From positions 248,001 through 312,000 of the forward strand of contig JBKGRZ010000003.1 in the NCBI GenBank assembly GCA_046518185.1: 64,000 nt of DNA, written 5' to 3'. The stretch's first letter is position 1. The number at the start of each line of letters is the position of its first letter. Below, in pieces: positions 34,161-42,650 of this stretch. The DNA is from Scandinavium vulneris_A. GTDB lineage: Bacteria > Pseudomonadota > Gammaproteobacteria > Enterobacterales > Enterobacteriaceae. The notes under the pieces were generated by a model that was given only the letters and a program-made list of their open reading frames with translations, did not search any database and was not told the DNA's origin. A program made the translations under genes and the position numbers.

Positions 34161-35016
34161 TGATCCTCCTGATCCCTTCTAAGAACGCCGTTTGCGCGGC
34201 GCATTCCACCACCGTGATATTGAGACAAGCGAAGGCCTGCCGATAAAGCGGGGTAAGAACCTCACTGGCCACCAGGGTCACCTGCTGCGGTTGATACTGA
34301 CGGCTGAGCGTCGCCACTTCCGCGCCGATTAACAGCCCCGACAACGCATCATTGACCGACGTTTTCGCCAACGCGCCCAGCACCCAGGCCGCGCGGGTGG
34401 CGAACAGTCGATTGACCAGCGAAGGCGTAGTCATCCCCGTTTCCAGCCCATGGCGGAACGCCGCATCATCACGCACCTGGTTGGGTAGCCCTTTGCCAAT
34501 CAGCGAATGCTGCATCAGCACATGGTGCAGTTCCCCGGTCATCGCGGTGTCAAACCGTGTTACCTGCCCATCTTCAACGCTGACCCACTTACTGTGGGTG
34601 CCGGGCATCACGTAGCAATGGGCCGGTGCCAACTGCACCGCCCCACGCAGCTGGGTTTCTTCCCCGCGCATCACGTTGTATTCACCGTCCAAATCCTGCT
34701 TCAGGCCGGGCACAATCCAGACGTTGTCAGCCAGCTCGCACAGCCGCTCGCCGAGGTGATTGAGCGACAGGGGGCACGGTAAATAGTCCACCGCTCGCCA
34801 GCCCGCATCACTGCCAATCATTCCGGCCATCACCACCGGCAGCGCGCTGCCCTTACGCCACGGCGCAATGTGGCGGGTGAACACGTCGGGGGCTTCCCCT
34901 GGGGCGATTTGCGTCACGCCGCAGGGCAGATTCAGGGTGTTGATGCACTGACCATGCTCAATATGCCAGGCGCGCAGATGGGTCGAACCCCAGTCGACGG
35001 CTATATAGGTCTGCAT
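34144..35016 (-). CDS. 2-keto-3-deoxygalactonokinase (DgoK-type)
   Basis: 290 aa, close to E. coli DgoK (292). N-terminal ATPase-fold phosphate loop YIAVDWGSTHLRAW, then PVVMAGMIGSDAGW, NVMRGEETQL, YVMPGTHSKWV and MTGELHHVLMQHSLIG, all DgoK signatures. Would phosphorylate 2-keto-3-deoxy-sugar acid at C6 to feed the adjacent aldolase. Two bases separate it from the symporter stop. The D-galactonate dehydratase DgoD that normally accompanies DgoK/DgoA is absent here. Confidence 0.9.
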   Translation of the reverse strand: MQTYIAVDWGSTHLRAWHIEHGQCINTLNLPCGVTQIAPGEAPDVFTRHIAPWRKGSALPVVMAGMIGSDAGWRAVDYLPCPLSLNHLGERLCELADNVWIVPGLKQDLDGEYNVMRGEETQLRGAVQLAPAHCYVMPGTHSKWVSVEDGQVTRFDTAMTGELHHVLMQHSLIGKGLPNQVRDDAAFRHGLETGMTTPSLVNRLFATRAAWVLGALAKTSVNDALSGLLIGAEVATLSRQYQPQQVTLVASEVLTPLYRQAFACLNITVVECAAQTAFLEGIRRINDARY

Positions 35017-35018
35017 CG

Positions 35019-36506
35019 TTAACTCTCCGTCGCTTTACGTTTGCCAATCGGCAGCGGTGGCGCTGCGGGCTGGCTTTCACGTTCGGCTGTAATCATCGCC
35101 AACGCCTCTTCGCGACTGACGCGGCTGGCAGGCGTCACCAGCGTCACGCCGACGCCTGCAATCAGGCTGGTCAGTACCGACGGCAGACACGGGTTGCCCC
35201 AGAACGCCATCCAGCTACTGTCCATCAGCACCACCAGTGACGCGCCCGCGCCTCCGGCCAGCGCTGCGACGGCCCCCTGCCAGTTGAAGCGCGTCCAGAA
35301 ACGGCCCAGCATTGAGCAGATAAACATCCCGGACATGATCATTGAGATCATCTTGGTGATGTAGCTAATGATGTCGTTGGAGGTCAGGGCAAACACCAAC
35401 GCCAGGGCAATCACCAGCACCAGGAAATAGCGCGAAGTGCGGATCGCCTTTTCCGGCGCGGGCATATGGCCAGTCACAAGGGTGTAGAGGTCACGCAGCA
35501 TGATCGACACTGCGGCAATCGCATCCGAACTGCCCGACGACATGTTGGCCGACATCCCGGCAATCAACACCGCCATCGCCAGCACCGGAGGCAGAACCTG
35601 GGTGGCAAACAGGAAGGCGAACCCGCTGTTTTCCAGTTGGGGGTTCATGGTCCAGACCGCCATCCCGATAATGGCAGGCAGGAATGAAAACATCAGGTAC
35701 AGCAGGCCGGTGATGGTAAAGGACTGGCGCACCGATGAGACGGTTTTCGCCGAATAGATCCGCTGTCGATAAGAGGGCGTCGCCAGCACGCCGACGGCAA
35801 TCACCAGCGCCAGCGAGAAAGCGGGCAGCACGCCGAGTTTATCGACCGCAAACAGGCTTTGCGCCGCCGGGTCGACCGCCTGCTGAATATGGCTCCAGCC
35901 GCCCACGTGATGCACCGCCAGCACCGCCATCAGAATAAAACCGACGAACAGCACAATAGACTGAATAGTATCTATCCATACCACCGCGGAATAACCACCA
36001 ATCCCGACATAAACTATAAAGGCGAAGGCGATAATCACTTTGGCGACGTTAATATCAATCCCGCTGGCCCATGCGAGATATAATCCGCCCCCCAATATAT
36101 GGGCACCCAGCCAGCCAATTGAGGCAATAAATATCAGCACCGCCACCAGATTTTTTATTATCTTGCTGCCGCCGGTGTAATAACACATTTCCTCGCTCAT
36201 GGTCATAAAGCGCATTTTACGCACGGGCGCAAATAGCCACGCTACCAGCAGGATCCCGACCGCCCCGCCCAAACCGTACAGCATGCCGGCCCAGCCGTTG
36301 GTATACCCAAAGCCCACCGCGCCGACGCTGGAGCCGGTCCCCACCATGGTGCCGACCGTTGAGCCCAGCGTGAGGATCATCGGCAGCGAGCGTCCGCCCA
36401 GCAGAAAATCGTCGCCGGTTTTTTGCTTGCGGGAAACATACCAGCCGAGCGTAATCATCGCGCAGGCATAAAGGGCGAACCAAAGCAGAAATGACATATT
36501 ATTCAT
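35019..36506 (-). CDS. Sodium/solute symporter (SSS family)
   Basis: 495 aa inner-membrane protein with about 13 membrane segments of the LeuT-fold SSS family (PF00474). Sodium-site-like motifs LGSTVGTMVGTGSSVGAVGFGYTNG (N-terminal half) and LIAGMSANMSSGSSDAIAAVS (TM8 equivalent). The C-terminal tail is polar (ESQPAAPPLPIGKRKATES). First gene of the symporter-kinase-aldolase unit, so it most probably imports the compound whose breakdown the cluster carries out. Confidence 0.88.
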   Translation of the reverse strand: MNNMSFLLWFALYACAMITLGWYVSRKQKTGDDFLLGGRSLPMILTLGSTVGTMVGTGSSVGAVGFGYTNGWAGMLYGLGGAVGILLVAWLFAPVRKMRFMTMSEEMCYYTGGSKIIKNLVAVLIFIASIGWLGAHILGGGLYLAWASGIDINVAKVIIAFAFIVYVGIGGYSAVVWIDTIQSIVLFVGFILMAVLAVHHVGGWSHIQQAVDPAAQSLFAVDKLGVLPAFSLALVIAVGVLATPSYRQRIYSAKTVSSVRQSFTITGLLYLMFSFLPAIIGMAVWTMNPQLENSGFAFLFATQVLPPVLAMAVLIAGMSANMSSGSSDAIAAVSIMLRDLYTLVTGHMPAPEKAIRTSRYFLVLVIALALVFALTSNDIISYITKMISMIMSGMFICSMLGRFWTRFNWQGAVAALAGGAGASLVVLMDSSWMAFWGNPCLPSVLTSLIAGVGVTLVTPASRVSREEALAMITAERESQPAAPPLPIGKRKATES

Positions 36507-36645
36507 AACTCACGTCCCAATATTATGTATTAACGTGAAGGGTTACCTGAAAAAAGGCGTACAGAAGCCAGTCATCCCTCAGATAAAAGAGATTCCAGGT
36601 AGCATTCAGAAAATGTACCGCATAACCATTTTTATATTTTATTCA

Positions 36646-36664
36646 GCCCCCTTATTACGGGGGC
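36646..36664. terminator. Hairpin between ridA-type gene and symporter
   Basis: GCCCCC-TTATTAC-GGGGGC, 6-bp G/C stem directly downstream of the RidA-type gene, followed on the minus strand by AT-rich sequence without a pure U run. Probably attenuates read-through into the symporter unit. Confidence 0.5.
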
Positions 36665-36671
36665 CATTTAC

Positions 36672-37064
36672 TTAAATCCGGGAGGCGTTATAGCAGGTCA
36701 CATCCACTTCCACTTTGCAGTCGACCACAAGATCTGCCACACAACAAATACGCGCCGGTGGGTTGGCGCCGAAGAACTCACGGAATACCTTGTTAAACGA
36801 CTGGAAGTAGCGGGAATCGGTGAGGATCACTTTGACGTGCACCACGTCAGCCAGGGTGTAGCCCGCTTCAGTCATGATATCGACGCAGTTCTGAATCGCC
36901 AGTCGGGACTGATCGACGATGCCGCCTTCCACTACTTCGCCGTCTTTCATCGGCGTCTGACCGGAAACATACAGCCAGCCACCGGCTTCCACCGCCCGGG
37001 CGAACGGCAGATGCTGTCCTCCGGTGCCGGTTCCGCCTTCCACGCCGTAACGTTTAATGCTCAT
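36672..37064 (-). CDS. RidA-family enamine/imine deaminase
   Basis: 130 aa Rid (YjgF/YER057c/UK114) protein. The active-site arginine is in NPPARICCVADL (family R105 equivalent), with GGWLYVSGQTPM and TLADVVHVKVILTD. Rid proteins hydrolyse 2-aminoacrylate and similar enamine/imine products of PLP dehydratases. That fits the PLP D-amino acid dehydratase divergently encoded 1.6 kb away. Overlaps the D-aminoacylase gene by 4 bp. Confidence 0.9.
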   Translation of the reverse strand: MSIKRYGVEGGTGTGGQHLPFARAVEAGGWLYVSGQTPMKDGEVVEGGIVDQSRLAIQNCVDIMTEAGYTLADVVHVKVILTDSRYFQSFNKVFREFFGANPPARICCVADLVVDCKVEVDVTCYNASRI

Positions 37065-38515
37065 ACACGCTCCTTATTGCTGTCCTGACGCCGCAGGAAT
37101 CGCCCTGCCCGTCCGATAATACGTTTATCACTACCATAACTCATTACGCCGTTGACCATCACCGCCTCGATACCCTCCGCCGGTTGTTTCGGGTCGGAGA
37201 AGCTCGCCACGTCGCGCACCGTTTGCGGGTCAAACAGGACCAGATCGGCGTAGTAACCCACTTTCACCAGCCCGCGCTGCGCCAGCTGAAAACGCGCGGC
37301 CGACATTCCGGTCATCTTGTGCACCGCCTGCGTCAGTGGGAACAGCTGTTCATCGCGGCAGTAATGGCCGAGCACGCGCGGGAACGCGCCCCACAGACGC
37401 GGGTGCGGCATCGGATCATTGGGTAAACCGTCGGAACCGATCATCGTCACCGGATAGCGCATGACCCGCCGCACGTCCTGTTCGTCCATGTTGTAATAAA
37501 TGGCCCCCGCTGGCATCAGACGTTGGCCCGCCTCGTGCAGCGTCATCTGCCAGCCATCAGCAATCTGTTGCAGCGTCTGCCCGGCAATCTCCGGGTGCGG
37601 CTCAGACCAGGTAATCACAATGTCGAACTCATCGGTTATCTGTTTCATGTCCAGCGTCGAGGAGCTGGCCGAATAAGGGTAGCAGTCGCAGGAGATGTCC
37701 TGGTGCTGACGCATCTGGTCAAAGAATGCCAGAGTCTCCTTCGTCCGCCCCCAGTTTTTCGCCCCGGCGCATTTGTGGTGCGAAACCACCACCGGCACCT
37801 TGCCGTGGCGACCGATGCGGAACGCTTCGTCGAGCGCCTCCAGAATCGGCTCAAACTCAGAGCGCAAATGGGTGGTGTAAATCCCCTTCTCCGCCGCCAG
37901 TTCCTCCGCCAACGCCATCACCTCTTCGGTCGATGCCTGATGGGCGCTGGCGTAGGCCAGGCCGGTGCTCAGTCCGAGCGCGCCCTGCTTTAAGGCCTCG
38001 CGCAGCTGTTCACGCATGGCGCTAATTTCCTGTTCAGTCGCGGTGCGGAACAGGTCGTCCATATGGTTATTGCGCAGGGCGGTGTGACCAATCAGCGTGC
38101 CAACGTTCACCGCCGGGCGGGCCTGTTCCACCGCGTGGGCATAAGATTCCACGGTCGGGTAGATAAACTGCGGCTTTTCGCCCAGCAGGTTCATCGGGTC
38201 TGGCACTTCACCTTTCATCGTCGCCGTGGCGGCGCTGATCCCGCAGTTGCCGACAATCACCGTGGTAATGCCCTGGCTGATTTTCGGCAGGTACTCCGGA
38301 ATGCGGATGACGTTGATGTCATCGTGGGTATGCACGTCGATAAAACCCGGCGACAGTACCCGACCTTCGCCCTCGACCACCTGGGCCGCCTCGACCTCCA
38401 GACTTGGGGCAATCGCCACAATCCGCTCGTCCGTGACCGCCACATCGGCGCGGTATTGCGGGCCACCGCTCCCGTCCACCACGGTGACATTTTTAAACAG
38501 CCAGTCCACCTTCAT
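37061..38515 (-). CDS. N-acyl-D-amino-acid deacylase (D-aminoacylase)
   Basis: 484-aa amidohydrolase-superfamily enzyme. Metal and catalytic residues known from D-aminoacylases are present: H62/H64 in DVHTHDD, C91 in VGNCGIS, H216 in TTHLRSE, H246 in SHHKCAGAKNWGR and D362 in GSDGLP. Removes an acyl group (typically acetyl) from the nitrogen of a D-amino acid; no signal peptide, so it acts in the cytosol on an imported substrate. The same fold would accept N-acetyl-2-amino-sugar acids, which have D configuration at C2 (inference). Confidence 0.9.
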   Translation of the reverse strand: MKVDWLFKNVTVVDGSGGPQYRADVAVTDERIVAIAPSLEVEAAQVVEGEGRVLSPGFIDVHTHDDINVIRIPEYLPKISQGITTVIVGNCGISAATATMKGEVPDPMNLLGEKPQFIYPTVESYAHAVEQARPAVNVGTLIGHTALRNNHMDDLFRTATEQEISAMREQLREALKQGALGLSTGLAYASAHQASTEEVMALAEELAAEKGIYTTHLRSEFEPILEALDEAFRIGRHGKVPVVVSHHKCAGAKNWGRTKETLAFFDQMRQHQDISCDCYPYSASSSTLDMKQITDEFDIVITWSEPHPEIAGQTLQQIADGWQMTLHEAGQRLMPAGAIYYNMDEQDVRRVMRYPVTMIGSDGLPNDPMPHPRLWGAFPRVLGHYCRDEQLFPLTQAVHKMTGMSAARFQLAQRGLVKVGYYADLVLFDPQTVRDVASFSDPKQPAEGIEAVMVNGVMSYGSDKRIIGRAGRFLRRQDSNKERV

Positions 38516-38716
38516 ATCGCCTCACTTTGATTCTGTTCTGCGGATAAGTTAACCATTTACAAGCCGCCAAAACAGTGAAAAACTACGCAAAGAAGTCATT
38601 AAAAGATGATACTTTTATTCATAAAAAGCAGATAAAACATAAAATATATCATTATTTCATGCAGTTATAACTGATATCAAAACATCGCATCTTGCCTACC
38701 CGATAAGGAACGTGAA
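38516..38716. promoter_or_regulatory. Divergent promoter region of the D-aminoacylase cluster
   Basis: 201 bp, much more AT-rich than the flanking genes. Contains two perfect palindromes, TTTTAT-TC-ATAAAA (38613-38626) and CAGTTATAACTG (38662-38673). Neither resembles the TGGTAC palindrome at the RpiR gene. SD AAGGA precedes the plus-strand gene. Confidence 0.5.
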
Positions 38717-39937
38717 ATGAAATACCACTCCGATACGGTTGTCCCCCACAAATCCGCGATCCTCTTTTCCCCTGCCAACGTGCTGGCAGAAGACGTGTGC
38801 TTGCCTGCGGCAGTCATAAAAAAATCGGCCCTGGAAAACAATATTCAATGGATGCAGCGCTATGCCGACGCGCGCGGCGTATCGCTGGCTCCGCATGGCA
38901 AAACCACCATGACCCCGTGGATTTTTCAGGCCCAGCAGGCCGCAGGCGCGTGGGCGATTGGTGTGGGCAGCGCCTGGCAGGCCAATGCGGCACTGGCCAG
39001 CGGCGTGAAGCGCGTGCTGATGGTCAATCAACTGGTCGGCAAAGCCAACATGCAGGTGGTGGCGCAGCTAAAACAGCACTATCGCGACACCGATTTTATC
39101 TGCTGCGTTGACAGCGAAGCGAATGCCAACACGCTGTCTGCCTTCTTCGCCGCGCAGGATCAGGTGCTGGATGTGATGGTGGAACTGGGCGTACCCGGCG
39201 GACGCTGCGGCTGTCGCACCACCGAACAAGGGCTGGCGCTGGCGCAGATCGTTGCCGACCTGCCCGGCCTGCGTCTACGCGGGCTGGAGCTGTACGAAGG
39301 CGTGCTGCACGGTGAAAACCCGCAGCCGTCAGTCGAAGCCCTGCTGCGCGATGCCGCAGCGCTGGCCTGTGACATGGCCCGCTATGTCGACGGGGAGTTC
39401 ATCCTCACCGGGGCGGGCAGCGTCTGGTATGACGTGGTGTGCAGCGTCTGGTTGGCGGCGCAAAAACCGCCGCAGTGCCGGGTTGTTATCCGTCCAGGGT
39501 GTTACATCACCCACGACGCCGGGATTTATGACGAGGCCCAGCAGCAGCTGAAAGCCCGCGACCGCGTAGCCTGCGATCTCGGGGGGGACCTCAGTTCTGC
39601 CCTGGAGCTGGTGGCGATGGTGCAATCGGTGCCGGAAACCGGGCGAGCCGTAGTGAACATCGGTAAGCGCGACAGCGCCTTCGACGCCGGGCTGCCGCAG
39701 CCCATCGCCCATTACCGTCACGGCGAAGCGTTGCCACTTGCTCCTGGAGCCATCACCAGCACCGGTATTATGGACCAGCACTGCATGCTGAAACTGGCGG
39801 CAGGCAGCGACGTACAGGTCGGCGATATTCTGGTGTTCGGCACCTCTCACCCGTGCCTGACGTTTGATAAGTGGAAAACCCTGCTGCTGGTGGACGACAG
39901 CTATTGCGTGCTCGAAGAGCTGGATACGTTGTTCTGA
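38717..39937 (+). CDS. PLP-dependent D-amino acid dehydratase/deaminase (DSD/D-threonine aldolase-like)
   Basis: 406 aa, fold type III (alanine-racemase N-terminal barrel plus D-Ser dehydratase-like domain). The PLP lysine is K62 in SLAPHGKTTMTPW; the C-terminal H378/C380 pair in GTSHPCLTFDKW is the zinc site of eukaryotic-type D-serine dehydratases. Known family reactions are D-serine/D-threonine dehydration, D-threonine aldol cleavage and D-glucosaminate dehydration. Only the last type would produce a 2-keto-3-deoxy sugar acid, the substrate of the neighbouring DgoK-type kinase. Divergent from the D-aminoacylase gene. Confidence 0.82.
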   Translation: MKYHSDTVVPHKSAILFSPANVLAEDVCLPAAVIKKSALENNIQWMQRYADARGVSLAPHGKTTMTPWIFQAQQAAGAWAIGVGSAWQANAALASGVKRVLMVNQLVGKANMQVVAQLKQHYRDTDFICCVDSEANANTLSAFFAAQDQVLDVMVELGVPGGRCGCRTTEQGLALAQIVADLPGLRLRGLELYEGVLHGENPQPSVEALLRDAAALACDMARYVDGEFILTGAGSVWYDVVCSVWLAAQKPPQCRVVIRPGCYITHDAGIYDEAQQQLKARDRVACDLGGDLSSALELVAMVQSVPETGRAVVNIGKRDSAFDAGLPQPIAHYRHGEALPLAPGAITSTGIMDQHCMLKLAAGSDVQVGDILVFGTSHPCLTFDKWKTLLLVDDSYCVLEELDTLF

Positions 39938-39980
39938 TCCCTGACAGCCCCTCGCCCGCCCAGGGTGAGGGGGAATTCAC

Positions 39981-39996
39981 TGTGATCTCAATCACA
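39981..39996 (+). promoter_or_regulatory. CRP site of btsT
   Basis: TGTGATCTCAATCACA is a perfect TGTGA-N6-TCACA CRP consensus. Located 194 bp before the btsT ATG and 29 bp before the first BtsR-type repeat. Confidence 0.85.
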
Positions 39997-40024
39997 TATT
40001 ACTCCCCACTCCCCGCCCTCTCAA

Positions 40025-40072
40025 ACCGCTCACCGCCTAAAAAGACCGCTTAGCCGCGCATATAACCGCTCA
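40025..40072 (+). promoter_or_regulatory. Three BtsR-type direct repeats upstream of btsT
   Basis: ACCGCTCA (40025), ACCGCTTA (40045) and ACCGCTCA (40065) are spaced exactly 20 bp start to start. The ACCGCTYA repeat is the BtsR (YehT) motif in the E. coli btsT promoter, described there as a pair. Here there are three copies. Confidence 0.8.
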
Positions 40073-40189
40073 CCGATTTTGGCGATTCTGCGCGCGCGAA
40101 CCTCTGGCACCATAGCCGCAGCATCAATACCTCTATTAAGCCGTTCCAACAAACACTTAACGCATTCTAATAACGCCAGGTTTTTAACT

Positions 40190-42343
40190 ATGGATATGAA
40201 AAAACTTCTCAAGCATGTGCCGTGGGTCATCATTGGGGTCATCGGGGCATTCTGCCTGTCGGTGGTTGCCCTGCGCCGCGGCGAACACGTCAGCGCCCTG
40301 TGGATCGTGGTCGCCTCGGTCTCGGTGTATCTGGTGGCCTATCGCTACTACAGCCTGTACATCGCCCAAAAGGTGATGAAACTCGATGAAACGCGCGCCA
40401 CGCCTGCGGTCATCAACAACGACGGACTCAACTACGTCCCGACCAACCGCTACGTGCTGTTCGGGCACCACTTTGCGGCGATTGCCGGAGCAGGCCCGCT
40501 GGTCGGCCCGGTACTGGCGGCACAAATGGGCTACCTGCCCGGCACCCTGTGGCTGCTGGCAGGCGTTGTGCTGGCCGGGGCAGTACAGGACTTTATGGTG
40601 CTGTTTATCTCCTCGCGCCGCAACGGTTCGTCGCTCGGTGAAATGGTCAAAGAGGAAATGGGCCGCGTACCGGGCTCCATCGCCCTGTTCGGCTGCTTCC
40701 TGATCATGATAATCATCCTGGCAGTGCTGGCGCTTATCGTGGTGAAAGCCCTCGCCGAAAGCCCGTGGGGTGTATTTACCGTCTGCTCCACCGTGCCGAT
40801 CGCGCTGTTTATGGGTATTTACATGCGCTTTATCCGCCCGGGTCGCGTGGGCGAGATATCGGTTATCGGCATCGTGCTGCTGGTGGCCTCCATCTGGTTC
40901 GGTGGCGTTATCGCCCACGACCCGTACTGGGGCCCGGCGCTGACCTTTAAAGACACCACCATCACCTTCGCGCTGATTGGCTACGCGTTTGTTTCTGCGC
41001 TGCTGCCAGTGTGGCTGATTCTGGCTCCACGCGACTACCTCGCCACCTTCCTGAAAATCGGGGTGATTGTCGGCCTGGCGCTGGGGATCGTTATCCTCAA
41101 CCCAGAACTGAAAATGCCCGCCGTGACCCAGTATATCGACGGGACTGGCCCGCTGTGGAAAGGCGCGATGTTCCCGTTCCTGTTCATCACCATCGCCTGT
41201 GGCGCGGTGTCTGGCTTCCATGCGCTGATCGCTTCCGGCACCACGCCGAAACTGCTGGCGAATGAGAAAGATGCCCGTCTGATTGGCTATGGCGCGATGC
41301 TGATGGAGTCCTTCGTGGCGATCATGGCGCTGGTTGCGGCGTCTATCATCGAACCGGGCCTCTATTTCGCGATGAACACCCCACCGGCAGGCCTCGGTAT
41401 CACCATGCCAAACCTGCATGAGATGGGCGGTGACAACGCGGCGATGATCATGGCACAGCTGAAAGATGCCAGCGTTCACGCAGCAGCGACCGTCAGCTCC
41501 TGGGGCTTCGTGATTTCGCCTGAGCAGATCATGCAGACCGCGAAAGACATCGGCGAACCGTCGGTTCTGAACCGTGCCGGTGGCGCACCAACGCTTGCCG
41601 TCGGGATCGCACACGTGTTCCACAAGGTGCTGCCATGGGCCGACATGGGCTTCTGGTATCACTTCGGGATCCTGTTTGAAGCGCTGTTCATCCTCACCGC
41701 GCTGGACGCCGGCACCCGAGCGGGCCGCTTCATGCTGCAGGATTTGCTCGGTAACTTCGTGCCATTCCTGAAAAAAACCGACTCTCTGGTCGCCGGGATT
41801 CTGGGGACTGCGGGCTGCGTCGGCCTGTGGGGCTACCTGCTGTATCAGGGTGTGGTTGATCCGCTGGGCGGCGTGAAGAGCCTGTGGCCGCTGTTCGGTA
41901 TCTCTAACCAGATGCTGGCTGCGGTAGCGCTGGTGCTCGGCACCGTCGTGCTGGTGAAAATGAAGCGTACCAAATACATCTGGGTCACCGTGGTTCCGGC
42001 TCTGTGGCTGCTGCTGTGCACCACCTGGGCGCTTGGTCTGAAACTGTTCAGCACCAACCCGCAGCTGGAAGGCTTCTTCTTCATGGCGAACCAGTACAAA
42101 GATAAGATTGCCGCGGGCAGCAGTGACCTCACCGCCCAGCAGATTGCTAACATGAACCATATTGTGGTGAACAACTACACCAACGCGGGCCTGAGCATTC
42201 TGTTCCTGGTGGTGGTTTACAGCATCATCTTCTACGGGATTAAAACCTGGATGAAGGCCCGCGCCATCGACGCGCGTACCGACAAAGAGACCCCGTACGT
42301 TCCGGTGCCGGAAGGCGGCGTGAAGACCTCTTCACATCATTAA
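40190..42343 (+). CDS. btsT: Pyruvate/H+ symporter BtsT
   Basis: 717 aa CstA-family inner-membrane carrier; high-affinity pyruvate uptake induced by the BtsSR two-component system in E. coli. The start MDMKKLLKHVPWVIIGVIGA matches E. coli; the upstream 37-residue extension runs through the operator repeats. About 16-18 helices; conserved GLNYVPTNRYVLFGHHFAAIAGAGPLVGP segment (quoted in parts: NDGLNYVPTNRY, FGHHFAAIAGAGP), FHALIASGTTPK and the C-terminal tail PYVPVPEGGVKTSSHH. Followed by yjiX and yjiA. Confidence 0.97.
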   Translation: MDMKKLLKHVPWVIIGVIGAFCLSVVALRRGEHVSALWIVVASVSVYLVAYRYYSLYIAQKVMKLDETRATPAVINNDGLNYVPTNRYVLFGHHFAAIAGAGPLVGPVLAAQMGYLPGTLWLLAGVVLAGAVQDFMVLFISSRRNGSSLGEMVKEEMGRVPGSIALFGCFLIMIIILAVLALIVVKALAESPWGVFTVCSTVPIALFMGIYMRFIRPGRVGEISVIGIVLLVASIWFGGVIAHDPYWGPALTFKDTTITFALIGYAFVSALLPVWLILAPRDYLATFLKIGVIVGLALGIVILNPELKMPAVTQYIDGTGPLWKGAMFPFLFITIACGAVSGFHALIASGTTPKLLANEKDARLIGYGAMLMESFVAIMALVAASIIEPGLYFAMNTPPAGLGITMPNLHEMGGDNAAMIMAQLKDASVHAAATVSSWGFVISPEQIMQTAKDIGEPSVLNRAGGAPTLAVGIAHVFHKVLPWADMGFWYHFGILFEALFILTALDAGTRAGRFMLQDLLGNFVPFLKKTDSLVAGILGTAGCVGLWGYLLYQGVVDPLGGVKSLWPLFGISNQMLAAVALVLGTVVLVKMKRTKYIWVTVVPALWLLLCTTWALGLKLFSTNPQLEGFFFMANQYKDKIAAGSSDLTAQQIANMNHIVVNNYTNAGLSILFLVVVYSIIFYGIKTWMKARAIDARTDKETPYVPVPEGGVKTSSHH

Positions 42344-42348
42344 AAAAA

Positions 42349-42418
42349 CGGCGGGTGGCGCAAGCTTACCCGCCCTACCTACCCTGTAGGCCTGGCAAGC
42401 ACTGCAACGCCGGGCTTC
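42349..42418. repeat. REP/BIME between btsT and yjiX
   Basis: GGCGGGTGGCGCAAGCTTACCCGCC-type dyad (read as two arms GGCGGGT and ACCCGCC) and a REP unit TGTAGGCCTGGCAAG with inverted CGCCGGGC. Same two-unit layout as in the deoC-deoA gap. Confidence 0.75.
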
Positions 42419-42436
42419 TTATTTCTGGATGGCACA

Positions 42437-42640
42437 ATGTTTGGTAACTTAGGGCAGGCCAAAAAATATCTCGGTCAGGCGGCAAAGATGCTGATTGGCA
42501 TCCCGGACTACGACAACTACGTCGAACACATGCAGACCAATCATCCGGATAAGCCATACATGACCTACGATGAATTCTTCCGCGAGCGCCAGCAGGCGCG
42601 TTACGGCGGCAGTGGAGAAGGCGGCATGCGCTGCTGTTAA
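42437..42640 (+). CDS. yjiX: YbdD/YjiX family small protein
   Basis: 67 aa, the E. coli length: MFGNLGQAKKYLGQAAKMLIG ... RYGGSGEGGMRCC. A DUF466 soluble protein that accompanies CstA-type transporters (YbdD with CstA, YjiX with BtsT). The Cys-Cys terminus is conserved. 10 bp upstream of yjiA, likely one operon with btsT. Confidence 0.95.
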   Translation: MFGNLGQAKKYLGQAAKMLIGIPDYDNYVEHMQTNHPDKPYMTYDEFFRERQQARYGGSGEGGMRCC

Positions 42641-42650
42641 TGGAGACACC

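Noticed and set aside
40184..42160. 658-codon open frame antisense to btsT
   Set aside because: Composition (His/Arg/Gln-rich, low-complexity) is that of an antisense shadow of a strongly biased GC-rich gene; the plus-strand BtsT is certain.
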